This document shows, piece by piece, positions 16,410 through 25,273 of a DNA stretch of 64,000 bases. Origin of the DNA: an uncultured Lachnospiraceae bacterium (GTDB lineage Bacteria > Bacillota > Clostridia > Lachnospirales > Lachnospiraceae); contig CAJTKK010000010.1 of the NCBI GenBank assembly GCA_910576535.1, positions 55,597 through 119,596 on the forward strand. Reading direction: 5' to 3'. Under the pieces are notes generated by a model. The model was not told the DNA's origin. It did no database searches and was given only the letters and a program-made list of their open reading frames with translations. Each line of letters begins with the position of its first letter. The first letter of the stretch is position 1. A program made the position numbers and the translations under genes.

Positions 16410-18569
16410 ATGGAAGGGAATTATATGTTGTCCTGTCTTGCTTTCTTTCCCATGGCGGGGGCAGTATTGACCTATTTGATTGGGCGCAGGAATAAAGCGG
16501 CAAGGGATTATGCGGCCGATTGTGTTGTAATTGTGGAATTTGCCGCTATGCTATATGTATTTTGCATGTATTATATTTCATGGAAGCTAAAAGAAAATCC
16601 TGAGTATTCTTTTGGGTATGCGTCTTCTTATGCAATTCCGGGTTTCTGCGGAATGGGACTCCATTTTACGCTGGACGGATTCCGTGCCTTGTATGGGGTG
16701 ATCGCGTCATTTATGTGGATGATGTCTACAATATTTTCCAAAGAATATTTTGCCCATTATAGGAACCGGAACAGATATTATTTTTTCCTGTTGCTTACCT
16801 TAGGCGCTACAATGGGGGTTTTCTTATCGGCGGATTTGTATACACTGTTTATCTTTTTTGAAATCATGTCTTTTACTTCTTACGTATGGGTAGCTCATGA
16901 CGAAAAAGGGGAATCGCTCCGTGCAGCGGAAACATACCTGGCCGTAGCCGTTGCGGGCGGCCTTGTGATGCTGATGGGGCTATTGCTGCTTTACCATGAA
17001 ACAGGCACATTGGACATTAATGAATTATATGAAAGATGCCGGCTGATTATGAAAGGCACAGGAAAGGAATATGAAGCTGGGAGAAAAATGCTTTATATTG
17101 CGGGGACATGCTTATTATTTGGATTTGGCGCAAAAGCGGGAGCGTTTCCCCTTCATATCTGGCTGCCTAAGGCTCATCCGGTCGCCCCGGCCCCGGCCAG
17201 TGCCTTGTTATCAGGCATCCTGACCAAAGCGGGTATTTTTGGCATTCTTATTGTGAGCTGTAAAATGTTTTTATACGATATGAAATGGGGGACGTTAATT
17301 CTTCTTGCCGGTACGGCAACGATGCTGCTAGGGGCAGTATTGGCCTTATTTTCCGTGAATTTAAAACGCACTTTGGCATGTTCTTCTGTTTCCCAGATAG
17401 GATTTATTCTCGTGGGAATTGGTATGCAGGGTTTGCTGGGCAGCGGAAATGGTTTGGCTGTCCGGGGTTCTTTGCTTCATATGGTAAACCATTCCTTGAT
17501 TAAACTCGTATTGTTTATGGCAGCAGGCGTTGTATTTATGAACATTCATAAACTGGATTTAAATGAAATCCGGGGATTTGGGCGTAAAAAACCATTGCTT
17601 CATTTTATATTCCTGATGGGGGCATTGGGAATCGGCGGCATTCCTTTTTGGAATGGGTATGTGAGCAAGACTTTAATCCATGAAAGTATTACAGAATATA
17701 TGGAAGCGATACATTTGGGGCATCTGCAGGCAGGATTTTTAAGCCTCGGGGCGATAAAGGGCATTGAGTGGGCATTTTTAATCAGCGGCGGCTGTACCGT
17801 GGCTTATATGCTGAAACTGTATATAGCGTTATTTATAGAAAGAAATAACGATCAAACCGTGCAGGAACAGTTTGATAAGTTGTGCGGAAAATATATGAAT
17901 AAATCGAGCGCTGCCGTACTGACAATAAGCGCTTTGCTTTTCCCGGTTATGGGATTTCGGCCAGGAATAATTATGGACTTTATTGCAGGTTTTGGGCAGG
18001 ATTTTATGAATCCTGAGTTATTTGCGGAATCTGTGGAATATTTCAGTGCGGCCAATTTAAAGGGCGGGATGATTTCTATTGCGACCGGAGCTGTCATTTA
18101 TTTTGTTCTAATAAGGAAATGGATGATGAAAAAGGAGGAAGGCGGTACGGTATATGTAAACCGTTGGAACCGTTACTGGGATCTGGAAAATGCGGTTTAC
18201 CGTCCGCTGTTGCAGCAGATCCTGCCAATGGTATTCGGTGTTGCCTGCCGCATATTTGACAGCCTTGTGGACGGCTTTGTGGTGCTTTTACGGAAAACAA
18301 TTTACAGAGACAGTAAAATTCCTCATGAGCTGGAGGAAGGGACTTACCTGACTCATGTAATTGGTATGGGAATGACTCATTTTGTGCATTTTATGAATAT
18401 GACTTTTTGGCGGAAGCGGCCTCATAGGGAAGGCTGTGAACATAGATTGGTTTTAAAGTACGAAGAAGTGCAGGAGAACAGTACAATTATAAAAAGAAGT
18501 TTATCTTTCGGATTGCTGCTCTTTTGTGCAGGGTTAATCCTTACATTGATATATCTTTTATGGATATAG
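16410..18569 (+). CDS. Large antiporter subunit (MrpA/NuoL-like, fourth copy)
   Basis: 719 residues from ATG 16410, with GGAGG six bases upstream; ATG 16386 is in frame but lacks a ribosome site. About 14 helices form the antiporter core, with Glu in FIFFEIMSF (about 150) and Lys in GAKAGAFPLHIWLP (about 240). An additional C-terminal part of roughly 220 residues carries more amphipathic and membrane segments, like the lateral-helix extension of NuoL or MrpA. It lacks the DUF4040/MbhE region of classical MrpA, which is encoded separately upstream. Last gene of the operon. Confidence 0.87.
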   Translation: MEGNYMLSCLAFFPMAGAVLTYLIGRRNKAARDYAADCVVIVEFAAMLYVFCMYYISWKLKENPEYSFGYASSYAIPGFCGMGLHFTLDGFRALYGVIASFMWMMSTIFSKEYFAHYRNRNRYYFFLLLTLGATMGVFLSADLYTLFIFFEIMSFTSYVWVAHDEKGESLRAAETYLAVAVAGGLVMLMGLLLLYHETGTLDINELYERCRLIMKGTGKEYEAGRKMLYIAGTCLLFGFGAKAGAFPLHIWLPKAHPVAPAPASALLSGILTKAGIFGILIVSCKMFLYDMKWGTLILLAGTATMLLGAVLALFSVNLKRTLACSSVSQIGFILVGIGMQGLLGSGNGLAVRGSLLHMVNHSLIKLVLFMAAGVVFMNIHKLDLNEIRGFGRKKPLLHFIFLMGALGIGGIPFWNGYVSKTLIHESITEYMEAIHLGHLQAGFLSLGAIKGIEWAFLISGGCTVAYMLKLYIALFIERNNDQTVQEQFDKLCGKYMNKSSAAVLTISALLFPVMGFRPGIIMDFIAGFGQDFMNPELFAESVEYFSAANLKGGMISIATGAVIYFVLIRKWMMKKEEGGTVYVNRWNRYWDLENAVYRPLLQQILPMVFGVACRIFDSLVDGFVVLLRKTIYRDSKIPHELEEGTYLTHVIGMGMTHFVHFMNMTFWRKRPHREGCEHRLVLKYEEVQENSTIIKRSLSFGLLLFCAGLILTLIYLLWI

Positions 18570-18687
18570 GAGCTAAGGGGTCAAGAGATGCCGCCGGATT
18601 TTTCTACGCTTAGATTTATTAGATGCTTGGCGTATCCATTCCCATTTGTAATGAATGCCATGGAGGGCTTTCCGATAAGATAAAATA

Positions 18688-18720
18688 GGGCTATTTTCTG
18701 TTGAAAATAGCCCGTTAATT
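18688..18720. terminator. Bidirectional intrinsic terminator between the Mrp operon and the chemoreceptor gene
   Basis: GGGCTATTTTC (18688-18698), a TGTT loop, and GAAAATAGCCC (18703-18713) form a perfect 11-pair hairpin. It is followed by a T-rich stretch on the plus strand and flanked by an A-rich stretch on the left, so it can stop transcription from both sides. Confidence 0.85.
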
Positions 18721-18752
18721 TTTATTCTATATCTATTTCTGTCCCATTCTAA

Positions 18753-20726
18753 TTATTTTGAAGCAAGTGTGAATTGATTTACCAGTTCCTTTAAGCAGAC
18801 AGCTTCGGCAGAAAGCTGTTCACTTGCGGCTGCGCCTTCTTCAGCAGTAGCGCTGTTGTTCTGCACAACGAGTGAAATCTGATTGATGCCTTCTGAAACC
18901 TGTTCAACCGATTCGGACTGTTCGTTGGATACTATTGCAATATGGTCTATGGCATCAACCACAGACTGAATGCTATTAACAACATCGCGCAGAACGTCTG
19001 CCGTATTTTGGGCAATTTCGGTACCAATATGTACTGCGTCTGTAGAATTTGCAATGAGATCCGATGTGTTTTGAGCTGCCTGCGCAGATTTGCCGGCTAA
19101 ATTACGGACTTCCTCTGCGACAATGGCAAATCCCTTTCCTGCGCTGCCAGCCCTGGCAGCCTCTACTGCCGCGTTTAAGGCAAGTATATTTGTCTGGAAT
19201 GCAATATCATCTATTGTCTTAAGAATCTTTTCAATTTCTTCGGAACTGGACTGAATTTTTGCCATGGCATCTACCAGATTCTGCATTTTCTGGTTACACA
19301 GAAAAACTTCTTCACCAGCCTGATGTGTCTGTTTTCTGACGTTCAAAGCCCCGCTTGCCGTATTTTTAACCTCTTCGGAAATGGTACTGATCCGTGCTGC
19401 CAGTTCCTGTACCGAACTGGCTTGTTCTGTAGTACCCTGGCTAAGCGTCTGTGCGCTTGAGGATAATTGACTGCTGGCATTCGCCACTTCCTCTGCGGAA
19501 TGATTGACCTGGCGCATGGCGCCGCTCAGTTCAATCCTCATATTACGCATGGAAAGTAAAATATTCTGAAAACTGCCGACATATACATCCTCATGTTCTG
19601 TATGAACATCCAGATTCTGATTTGCCATTTCATTGAGCAGATAACTGATATCATTAATGACGGTACGCAGCCCCTCTACCAAAAGCTCGGTTGATTTGAC
19701 AAGCATACCTGTTTCGTCTTTATTGGTAATCTTGGGCATCGGCGTCTCCAAATCACCCTCCACAAGCAGCTTCATCCGGTTTACGCAGGCCTTCATAGGT
19801 TTACCGATATTAAGAGCCAGGGACAGCGCAACAATAACGGAAATTAAAATGGAAATTACAATCACTGCGATATTGATAATCATGGCATCCCTTGTAGATG
19901 CCAGATAATTAATCTGCGGCGCGGTTACTGCGATGCTCCAGCCATCTGTATTCTGCACAGGGGCATAGGCTGCAAACATTTTATCTTCTCCGTTTGTATA
20001 ACTGCCGAACCCGTTTTTCGCCTGACGCATTTCGGCATGGATTGCTGCCAGCTCCAGTAAGGAAGGGTCATTTTGTGCCTCTGCTTCTATGTTCTGAACG
20101 GTAATTGTATCAAGTGTAATGTCGGCAATTGTATCGCCGGATTTATTAATCATGTAAGCCCTGCTGTTTTCACCGATCCGGATGGCGGATACAATATCGT
20201 TTAAAAAGGTTTCATGTGGAACAAAATAGACAACACCGGCAATGGATTTCCCATAGTTCCCTTCAGAATATAAAGGGGCAGCTACCATAATGGACAGTTC
20301 CCCGGTGATTTTGCTGATCAGTGGTTCTGATACGTAAACATTTCCCTGCATAGCTTGACGTACATATTCACGGTCTGAATAATCATTTCCGTCAAAAATA
20401 CTGATACCATCCGCTCCGACAATATTTCCCCTCTGAAAATCATGCATGGAAACACGTTCATTGATGATGGCTTGTTTTTCCGCTACCGGAACTTCCGGAT
20501 CGGACAACTGCGGGATACACCCAACCTCCATGACGACATTCTTATATACTTCCAGTTCCTGCTGCGCGCGTCCCGCAGCCAGGACAGCCGTCTGGCTCAT
20601 CATCTGCTCAACAGTAGACATCGTGTTATGATAGTTGAGCGAAATACTTGAAGATCCGGATGCGACCAGTCCAACCAGAACAGTCAGGATAAGAGATAAG
20701 GTGATTTTGGTTCGAATGCTTTTCAT
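18753..20726 (-). CDS. Methyl-accepting chemotaxis protein with a dCache-type sensor
   Basis: 657 residues. A first membrane helix (about 7-29) is followed by a large extracellular region (about 35-275) of double-Cache type, with segments such as GFGSYTNGEDKMFAAYAPV and DGWSIAVTAP. A second helix spans about 280-302, then a HAMP domain and a coiled-coil signalling domain. The highly conserved hairpin tip containing IDDIAFQTNILALNAAVEAA is intact, so it should engage CheA/CheW. The ligand is not predictable. It is a single-gene unit behind the terminator at 18688, consistent with the flagellar genes farther along. Confidence 0.94.
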   Translation of the reverse strand: MKSIRTKITLSLILTVLVGLVASGSSSISLNYHNTMSTVEQMMSQTAVLAAGRAQQELEVYKNVVMEVGCIPQLSDPEVPVAEKQAIINERVSMHDFQRGNIVGADGISIFDGNDYSDREYVRQAMQGNVYVSEPLISKITGELSIMVAAPLYSEGNYGKSIAGVVYFVPHETFLNDIVSAIRIGENSRAYMINKSGDTIADITLDTITVQNIEAEAQNDPSLLELAAIHAEMRQAKNGFGSYTNGEDKMFAAYAPVQNTDGWSIAVTAPQINYLASTRDAMIINIAVIVISILISVIVALSLALNIGKPMKACVNRMKLLVEGDLETPMPKITNKDETGMLVKSTELLVEGLRTVINDISYLLNEMANQNLDVHTEHEDVYVGSFQNILLSMRNMRIELSGAMRQVNHSAEEVANASSQLSSSAQTLSQGTTEQASSVQELAARISTISEEVKNTASGALNVRKQTHQAGEEVFLCNQKMQNLVDAMAKIQSSSEEIEKILKTIDDIAFQTNILALNAAVEAARAGSAGKGFAIVAEEVRNLAGKSAQAAQNTSDLIANSTDAVHIGTEIAQNTADVLRDVVNSIQSVVDAIDHIAIVSNEQSESVEQVSEGINQISLVVQNNSATAEEGAAASEQLSAEAVCLKELVNQFTLASK

Positions 20727-20985
20727 TTCATGTTACCCCCTGCTTGCATGGCTGATATATGCATATCCTAATGAACATATCCAGCCGTTTTTATTTATAC
20801 TATAATTATTATAAAAGTTGCCATTTCCGCTTGTCAATCACTATTCGTTTTACCGTGGCATACTTATTGATAATTATACCCTTCATGGATAAGAGGATGG
20901 TAACCTGATTATAATAGGAAGGTCTTTTTCCCATAGACACTGGGGGCGGGATGAGAAAGAATTTGCTTTTTGCGATAGAAAACAA

Positions 20986-21009
20986 AAAAGCCCTTACATA
21001 AGGGCTTTT
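20986..21009 (-). terminator. Intrinsic terminator of tRNA-Pro
   Basis: AAAAGCCCTT (20986-20995), loop ACAT, AAGGGCTTTT (21000-21009). Read on the minus strand it lies just after the tRNA and ends in a U-run. The plus strand also ends in T's, so it could work in both directions. Confidence 0.85.
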
Positions 21010-21015
21010 TATATA

Positions 21016-21089
21016 TCGGCGCGACAGGATTTGAACCTGCGACCTCTGCGTCCCGAACGCAGCGCTCTACCAAACTGAGCCACGCGCCG
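21016..21089 (-). tRNA. tRNA-Pro (anticodon CGG)
   Basis: On the minus strand a cloverleaf of 74 bases folds cleanly. The acceptor is CGGCGCG/CGCGCCG with discriminator A. The anticodon stem CTGCG/CGCAG encloses loop TTCGGGA, giving anticodon CGG, and the T-loop is TTCAAAT. CCA is not encoded. A promoter and a terminator bracket it, so it is an independent unit. Confidence 0.95.
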
Positions 21090-21121
21090 CTGCCGCATTC
21101 AATTGTGCTGCAACAAATAAG

Positions 21122-21151
21122 ATAATACAATATTTTATACCCATTTGTCAA
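21122..21151 (-). promoter_or_regulatory. Sigma-A promoter for tRNA-Pro
   Basis: On the minus strand TTGACA (21146-21151) and TATTAT (21122-21127) are separated by 18 bases. The -10 box lies 33 bases upstream of the tRNA 5' end. Confidence 0.7.
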
Positions 21152-21228
21152 TGTTTGTACTGTACATTTTTTCAGAATTTGATATAATTCCTTTGCATAA
21201 GCACAAAAATATAGGTTGGTGATGGTAA

Positions 21229-22566
21229 ATGGCAGCAAATATAAAAGTGATGACGGAAGGTAAACCGTTGAGATTGATTTTTTCTTTTGCGCTTCCCTTG
21301 ATGATCGGGAATGTATTCCAGCAATTGTATACTGTAGTGGATACTATGGTAGTTGGGCAAGTGCTTGGTGTAAATGCGCTGGCGGCTTTGGGGGCTTCGG
21401 ATTGGTTAAACTGGATGATGCTTGGTATCATTCAAGGGTTTTCCCAGGGTTTTTCGATTTTGATGGCTCAGGAATTTGGTGCAGGAAATCAGAAAAGGCT
21501 GAAAAAGGTAGTGGGGAATGCAATAGGGCTGTCGGCAATCAGCGCAGTGTTTTTGCTCATTTTTGGAGAGGTTATGGTATTTCCGGTATTAAATTTATTA
21601 CATACGCCAAAGACAATTGCCGGGCAGTCCTTATTGTATCTGCGTATTATGTTTGCAGGAGTCCCGGTAGTAATGGCGTATAACCTTTTTGCTTCCATAT
21701 TGCGCGCTCTTGGGGACGGGAAGACACCGCTATATGCAATGATAACAGCGGCGGTTATTAATATCATACTGGATCTTATTTTTGTTATGGGCTTGGGCTG
21801 GGGGATTGCAGGGGCAGCCGCAGCTACGGTAATCGCCCAGTTTAGTTCCGGTTTATATTGTTATTTCTATATTAGGAAAATAGAAGCTCTTTCCTTGGGC
21901 AGGGAAGATTTCCGTCTGGAAAAAGAACTGGACTTTAAACTGATTTTTTTAGGGCTTCCTATGGCGTTTCAGAATGCAGTTATTTCGGTAGGAGGGATGA
22001 TAGTCCAGACGGTAGTCAATGGATTCGGTGTTATCTTTATTGCCGGGTTTACAGCGACCAATAAGCTTTACGGAGTGCTGGAAGTAGCGGCGACTTCGTA
22101 CGGGTATGCGATGACTACTTATGTGGGGCAGAACCTTGGCGCAGGAAAAGTGGACAGGATAAGGAAAGGGATGAAGGCGGCGCTCGGCATTGCCATATTT
22201 ACTGCAGCAGTGATCGCAGCATGTATGATTTTCTTTGGCCGGGGGATTCTGGGGTGTTTTATTTCAGGAGAGCCGCAGGATATGGAAATGACGATGAAGA
22301 TCGCTTATCACTACCTGTTCATTATGAGCATTTGCCTGCCTGTCCTATATATATTACATGTAATACGTTCCGCGCTGCAGGGGATGGGGGATACTTTACT
22401 GCCGATGGTTTCCGGTATTGCAGAATTTATAATGAGGACGGGAACGGCCGTGGCGCTTCCCCTGGCAATAGGGGAAGAAGGAATTTTTTATGCGGAAATA
22501 TTAGCGTGGATAGGGGCGGATGTCATTTTAGTAAGCAGCTATTTGATCCGTATGAGGAAAATATAA
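21229..22566 (+). CDS. MATE family efflux transporter
   Basis: 445 residues with about 12 hydrophobic helices in two homologous halves. The N-terminal block PLMIGNVFQQLYTVVDTMVV is typical of MATE exporters, which use a Na+ or H+ gradient to extrude cationic drugs or metabolites. A second-half equivalent, FQNAVISVGGMIVQTVVNGFG, is visible. The ribosome site before ATG 21229 is weak. The substrate cannot be assigned. The next gene follows after about 100 bases and may or may not be co-transcribed. Confidence 0.92.
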   Translation: MAANIKVMTEGKPLRLIFSFALPLMIGNVFQQLYTVVDTMVVGQVLGVNALAALGASDWLNWMMLGIIQGFSQGFSILMAQEFGAGNQKRLKKVVGNAIGLSAISAVFLLIFGEVMVFPVLNLLHTPKTIAGQSLLYLRIMFAGVPVVMAYNLFASILRALGDGKTPLYAMITAAVINIILDLIFVMGLGWGIAGAAAATVIAQFSSGLYCYFYIRKIEALSLGREDFRLEKELDFKLIFLGLPMAFQNAVISVGGMIVQTVVNGFGVIFIAGFTATNKLYGVLEVAATSYGYAMTTYVGQNLGAGKVDRIRKGMKAALGIAIFTAAVIAACMIFFGRGILGCFISGEPQDMEMTMKIAYHYLFIMSICLPVLYILHVIRSALQGMGDTLLPMVSGIAEFIMRTGTAVALPLAIGEEGIFYAEILAWIGADVILVSSYLIRMRKI

Positions 22567-22668
22567 AAGTATATGGGTTGCCTGCGCTGCTTTTGTTTTG
22601 TCCATTGAAAGAAAGCATGTACTATGTTAGACTGATTAAGAAGAATATACTAAAGTGGGGAAGCAAAG

Positions 22669-24021
22669 ATGGAAAATAAATTTTGGGCATTGGAATCTTC
22701 TTTAAACACAATTTTAAATATTCAGATGGGCAGCGGCATAAGGCTGCGGGAGTTAAAGAAAGTAGAAGAATATACGAAGGGTCTTGTTAATTTGCCAAAG
22801 GCCAGTGCGGCGACCGTGAAGGCAGTGCTGGATACCTTTGCGTATGAGCTGCAGAATGGTACAGCGGAGGAAGAATGTACTGGCGGCTATAGTAAAATAT
22901 TGAAAAAGGAGTTAAATATAAACAGAACCCTTAGAGGACAGAAATGCGTTATTTATGGGGATAACTGGCTGTCGGAAGAAGTTGCCAAAAGAATGCGTTC
23001 TAAAAACTATTGCGTGTTTCATTGGAGGGCGGTAAATCCTGCATACATTAATGAATACGATTTATATTTTTTGTGTGCAGACCCGTCCAAAGCATACGGG
23101 CTTTCTGCAATAGAGGATAATGAAAAGATAATTAAGGTATGGGAATATTTAAAGTACCAGTTTATTACATTCCCTTCTTTTTATAAAACTTACAGTAAAT
23201 TTAAAAAACAGGACGGGGAAAAAATAAAGTGCGTTATAACAGGCGGCTCCAATATTGTAAATGCAGTCCGCAGTAAGCTGCTTCATGTCAGTGCGGTTTC
23301 TCTGGCGAACAGCGCACAAGACATATTTTATGATTTTAAAATGTTTTGCCATGCGTATGAGTCTATGCCCAATGTAAAATATGCCGTAATAGGGCTGGCG
23401 CCTTATGCCCTGCGTTATGATATGTCAAAATCCAGAATGGAACGCAGACATTGTATTGCATATTATCCTATCACGAAAACGATGCACAACTGGGAAGAAG
23501 GAGAGCATCTGGCTTCAATTTTCCAGGAAGAAGACAGGAGAATCAAACAATTTTTCGACGAAAAATATATCCAGTCTTTATTTGATATTTATGAAAAAAA
23601 CAGTCATGGGCTAAAGGAAGAAAAGGAAAAAATATTTGACAGCAATGCCGTTTCCAAGGAATGTGCGGAGATAAACGCACAGGAAATTGACGCGCTTTAT
23701 CAGAGGCCGTATACGGATATTCTTTTGGAAAATAAAGTGATATTGGAGGAATATGCACATTTTTGCCAGACAAAAGGAATTAAGGCTATTTTTTTAATCC
23801 CCCCTTATACAGGATGGTATAAAAAGAATATGTATAAAGTTTACTATCGTGAGCTTGTTGCGGCGCTAAAAGTTTTCTGTTCAAAATATGATGCCATGCT
23901 GATAGATATGCTGCCGGTGGATATACCCGACTGCTGCTTTAAGGATTATGGGGATTTGAATCATATAGGTGCAGTGAAGGTGGCTAGTTATTTGAATGAA
24001 ATATTCGATAATGAATCATAG
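22669..24021 (+). CDS. Cytoplasmic SGNH-like protein of unknown function
   Basis: 450 residues, no signal peptide or membrane helix. Residues 1-60 are helical. Around residue 100 there is a Rossmann-like strand, CVIYGDNWLSEEVAKRM. From about residue 185 an SGNH-like domain can be traced: CVITGGSNIVNAV with Ser in the block I position, VIGLAPYALRYD, and near the end DYGDLNHIGA, matching the Asp-x-x-His of block V. A long charged helical insertion separates these blocks. I do not recognise a characterised family. Possible roles are esterase or acyltransferase, or a non-catalytic scaffold. Confidence 0.6.
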   Translation: MENKFWALESSLNTILNIQMGSGIRLRELKKVEEYTKGLVNLPKASAATVKAVLDTFAYELQNGTAEEECTGGYSKILKKELNINRTLRGQKCVIYGDNWLSEEVAKRMRSKNYCVFHWRAVNPAYINEYDLYFLCADPSKAYGLSAIEDNEKIIKVWEYLKYQFITFPSFYKTYSKFKKQDGEKIKCVITGGSNIVNAVRSKLLHVSAVSLANSAQDIFYDFKMFCHAYESMPNVKYAVIGLAPYALRYDMSKSRMERRHCIAYYPITKTMHNWEEGEHLASIFQEEDRRIKQFFDEKYIQSLFDIYEKNSHGLKEEKEKIFDSNAVSKECAEINAQEIDALYQRPYTDILLENKVILEEYAHFCQTKGIKAIFLIPPYTGWYKKNMYKVYYRELVAALKVFCSKYDAMLIDMLPVDIPDCCFKDYGDLNHIGAVKVASYLNEIFDNES

Positions 24022-24075
24022 CAGCTTGGTTAAAAATGTAACTGCGCGCAAGCTTTTCATGGAGGCTGGATAAAA

Positions 24076-24537
24076 TTGATATATTACGTGATATGCCATA
24101 TCTCTGGGTTTGATATAACGGTAGCTGAAAAGGATGGGGGAATCACTCAGCTTTTTTTCGGCAATGATGAAATACCGGAAGGAATAGAAAAAAGGACAGA
24201 ACTGCTTGCCGAAGCGGAAAATCAGTTAAGGGAATATTTTGATGGGAAGCGGAGAAAATTCCAGCTTCCCCTTGCGCCGGAAGGTACCCTTTTTCAGCGT
24301 AAGGTCTGGGAAGCTTTACTGACAATCCCTTATGGGGAAACAAAGAGTTATAAAGAAATTGCTGTGCAGATAGGAAATGAAAAAGCATGCCGTGCGGTAG
24401 GAATGGCAAATCATAGGAACCCTATCGGCATTTTTATCCCATGCCATAGAGTAATTGGAAGCGGCGGCAAATTGGTAGGATATGCCGGAGGGCTGGACAA
24501 GAAAAGATTTTTATTAGGACTGGAAAATGGAGAGTAA
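24076..24537 (+). CDS. ogt: Methylated-DNA--[protein]-cysteine S-methyltransferase
   Basis: 153 residues. The active-site motif PCHRVI contains the acceptor Cys, and the helix-turn-helix region with AMANHRNP-like text (VGMANHRNPIGIF) precedes it. It repairs O6-methylguanine by accepting the alkyl group irreversibly. The start is TTG 24076, ten bases after GGAGG. It overlaps the AlkD-like gene by 11 bases, so the two alkylation-repair genes are linked. Confidence 0.94.
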   Translation: MIYYVICHISGFDITVAEKDGGITQLFFGNDEIPEGIEKRTELLAEAENQLREYFDGKRRKFQLPLAPEGTLFQRKVWEALLTIPYGETKSYKEIAVQIGNEKACRAVGMANHRNPIGIFIPCHRVIGSGGKLVGYAGGLDKKRFLLGLENGE

Positions 24538-25273
24538 CAGATTAAAGAGTATCCGGGAAGAAATCCTGCAGATGGCAGATATTAAATATAGGGAATTTCA
24601 GATAAAGCTTCTTCCGGATACCAAGAACTTTATAGGGGTACGGCTCCCTGACCTCCGTAAGCTGGCAAAAAGAATTGCATCTGAAGATGCGGAGGGTTAT
24701 TTGGTAATTTCTTTGATAAGGGGAACGGAAGAAGAGTTATTTGAAGAAATCATGCTGCAGGGAATGGTAATCGGGTATATGAAAGCAGATATATCCGATA
24801 TTTTTGCTTATGCAGAAATTTTTATCAGAAAAATGAATAACTGGTCGGTGTGCGACAGTTTTTGCAGCGGTTTTAAACATGCATTGACATATCCGGAGAG
24901 AACTTGGGAATGGCTGAAAGCTTTCTGGACTTCAGAGGACGAATTTCAGGCAAGGTTTGGAATTGTCATGCTGTTAGACTATTATATAAACGATAAGTAT
25001 ATCCGGGAATTGTTCCCTATCTTTGATTCGGTCAAGCAGGAGAGTTATTATGTGGAAATGGCGGTAGCATGGGCGGTTTCCATATGTTATATAAAGTATC
25101 CTGAATTGGGCATGGAATATCTGAGGAAGAATAAGCTGAATGATTTTACCTATCGTAAAGCTTTGCAGAAAATAACGGAATCCCGGTGTGTGTCTATAGA
25201 GGAAAAAGAGATTATAAAAAAAATGAGGAAGAAAGAAAACGGAGGGCAGCAGAAGTGGACAAAGCGGCTGTAA
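24527..25273 (+). CDS. DNA alkylation repair protein (AlkD-like HEAT-repeat glycosylase)
   Basis: 248 residues, predicted all-helical. The segments GVRLPDLRKLAKRI and NNWSVCDSFCSGF are conserved in the AlkC/AlkD family, which removes bulky or positively charged alkyl purines such as 7-methylguanine and 3-methyladenine. Overlap with ogt on one side and with the methyltransferase gene on the other indicates one transcript. I infer a role complementary to ogt. Confidence 0.9.
   Translation: MESNRLKSIREEILQMADIKYREFQIKLLPDTKNFIGVRLPDLRKLAKRIASEDAEGYLVISLIRGTEEELFEEIMLQGMVIGYMKADISDIFAYAEIFIRKMNNWSVCDSFCSGFKHALTYPERTWEWLKAFWTSEDEFQARFGIVMLLDYYINDKYIRELFPIFDSVKQESYYVEMAVAWAVSICYIKYPELGMEYLRKNKLNDFTYRKALQKITESRCVSIEEKEIIKKMRKKENGGQQKWTKRL

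Noticed and set aside
20727..20830. Sigma-D promoter upstream of the chemoreceptor gene
   Set aside because: A partial GCTGGATAT-like string is present on the minus strand, but it needs an inserted base and has no correctly spaced TAAA, so it is not supported.
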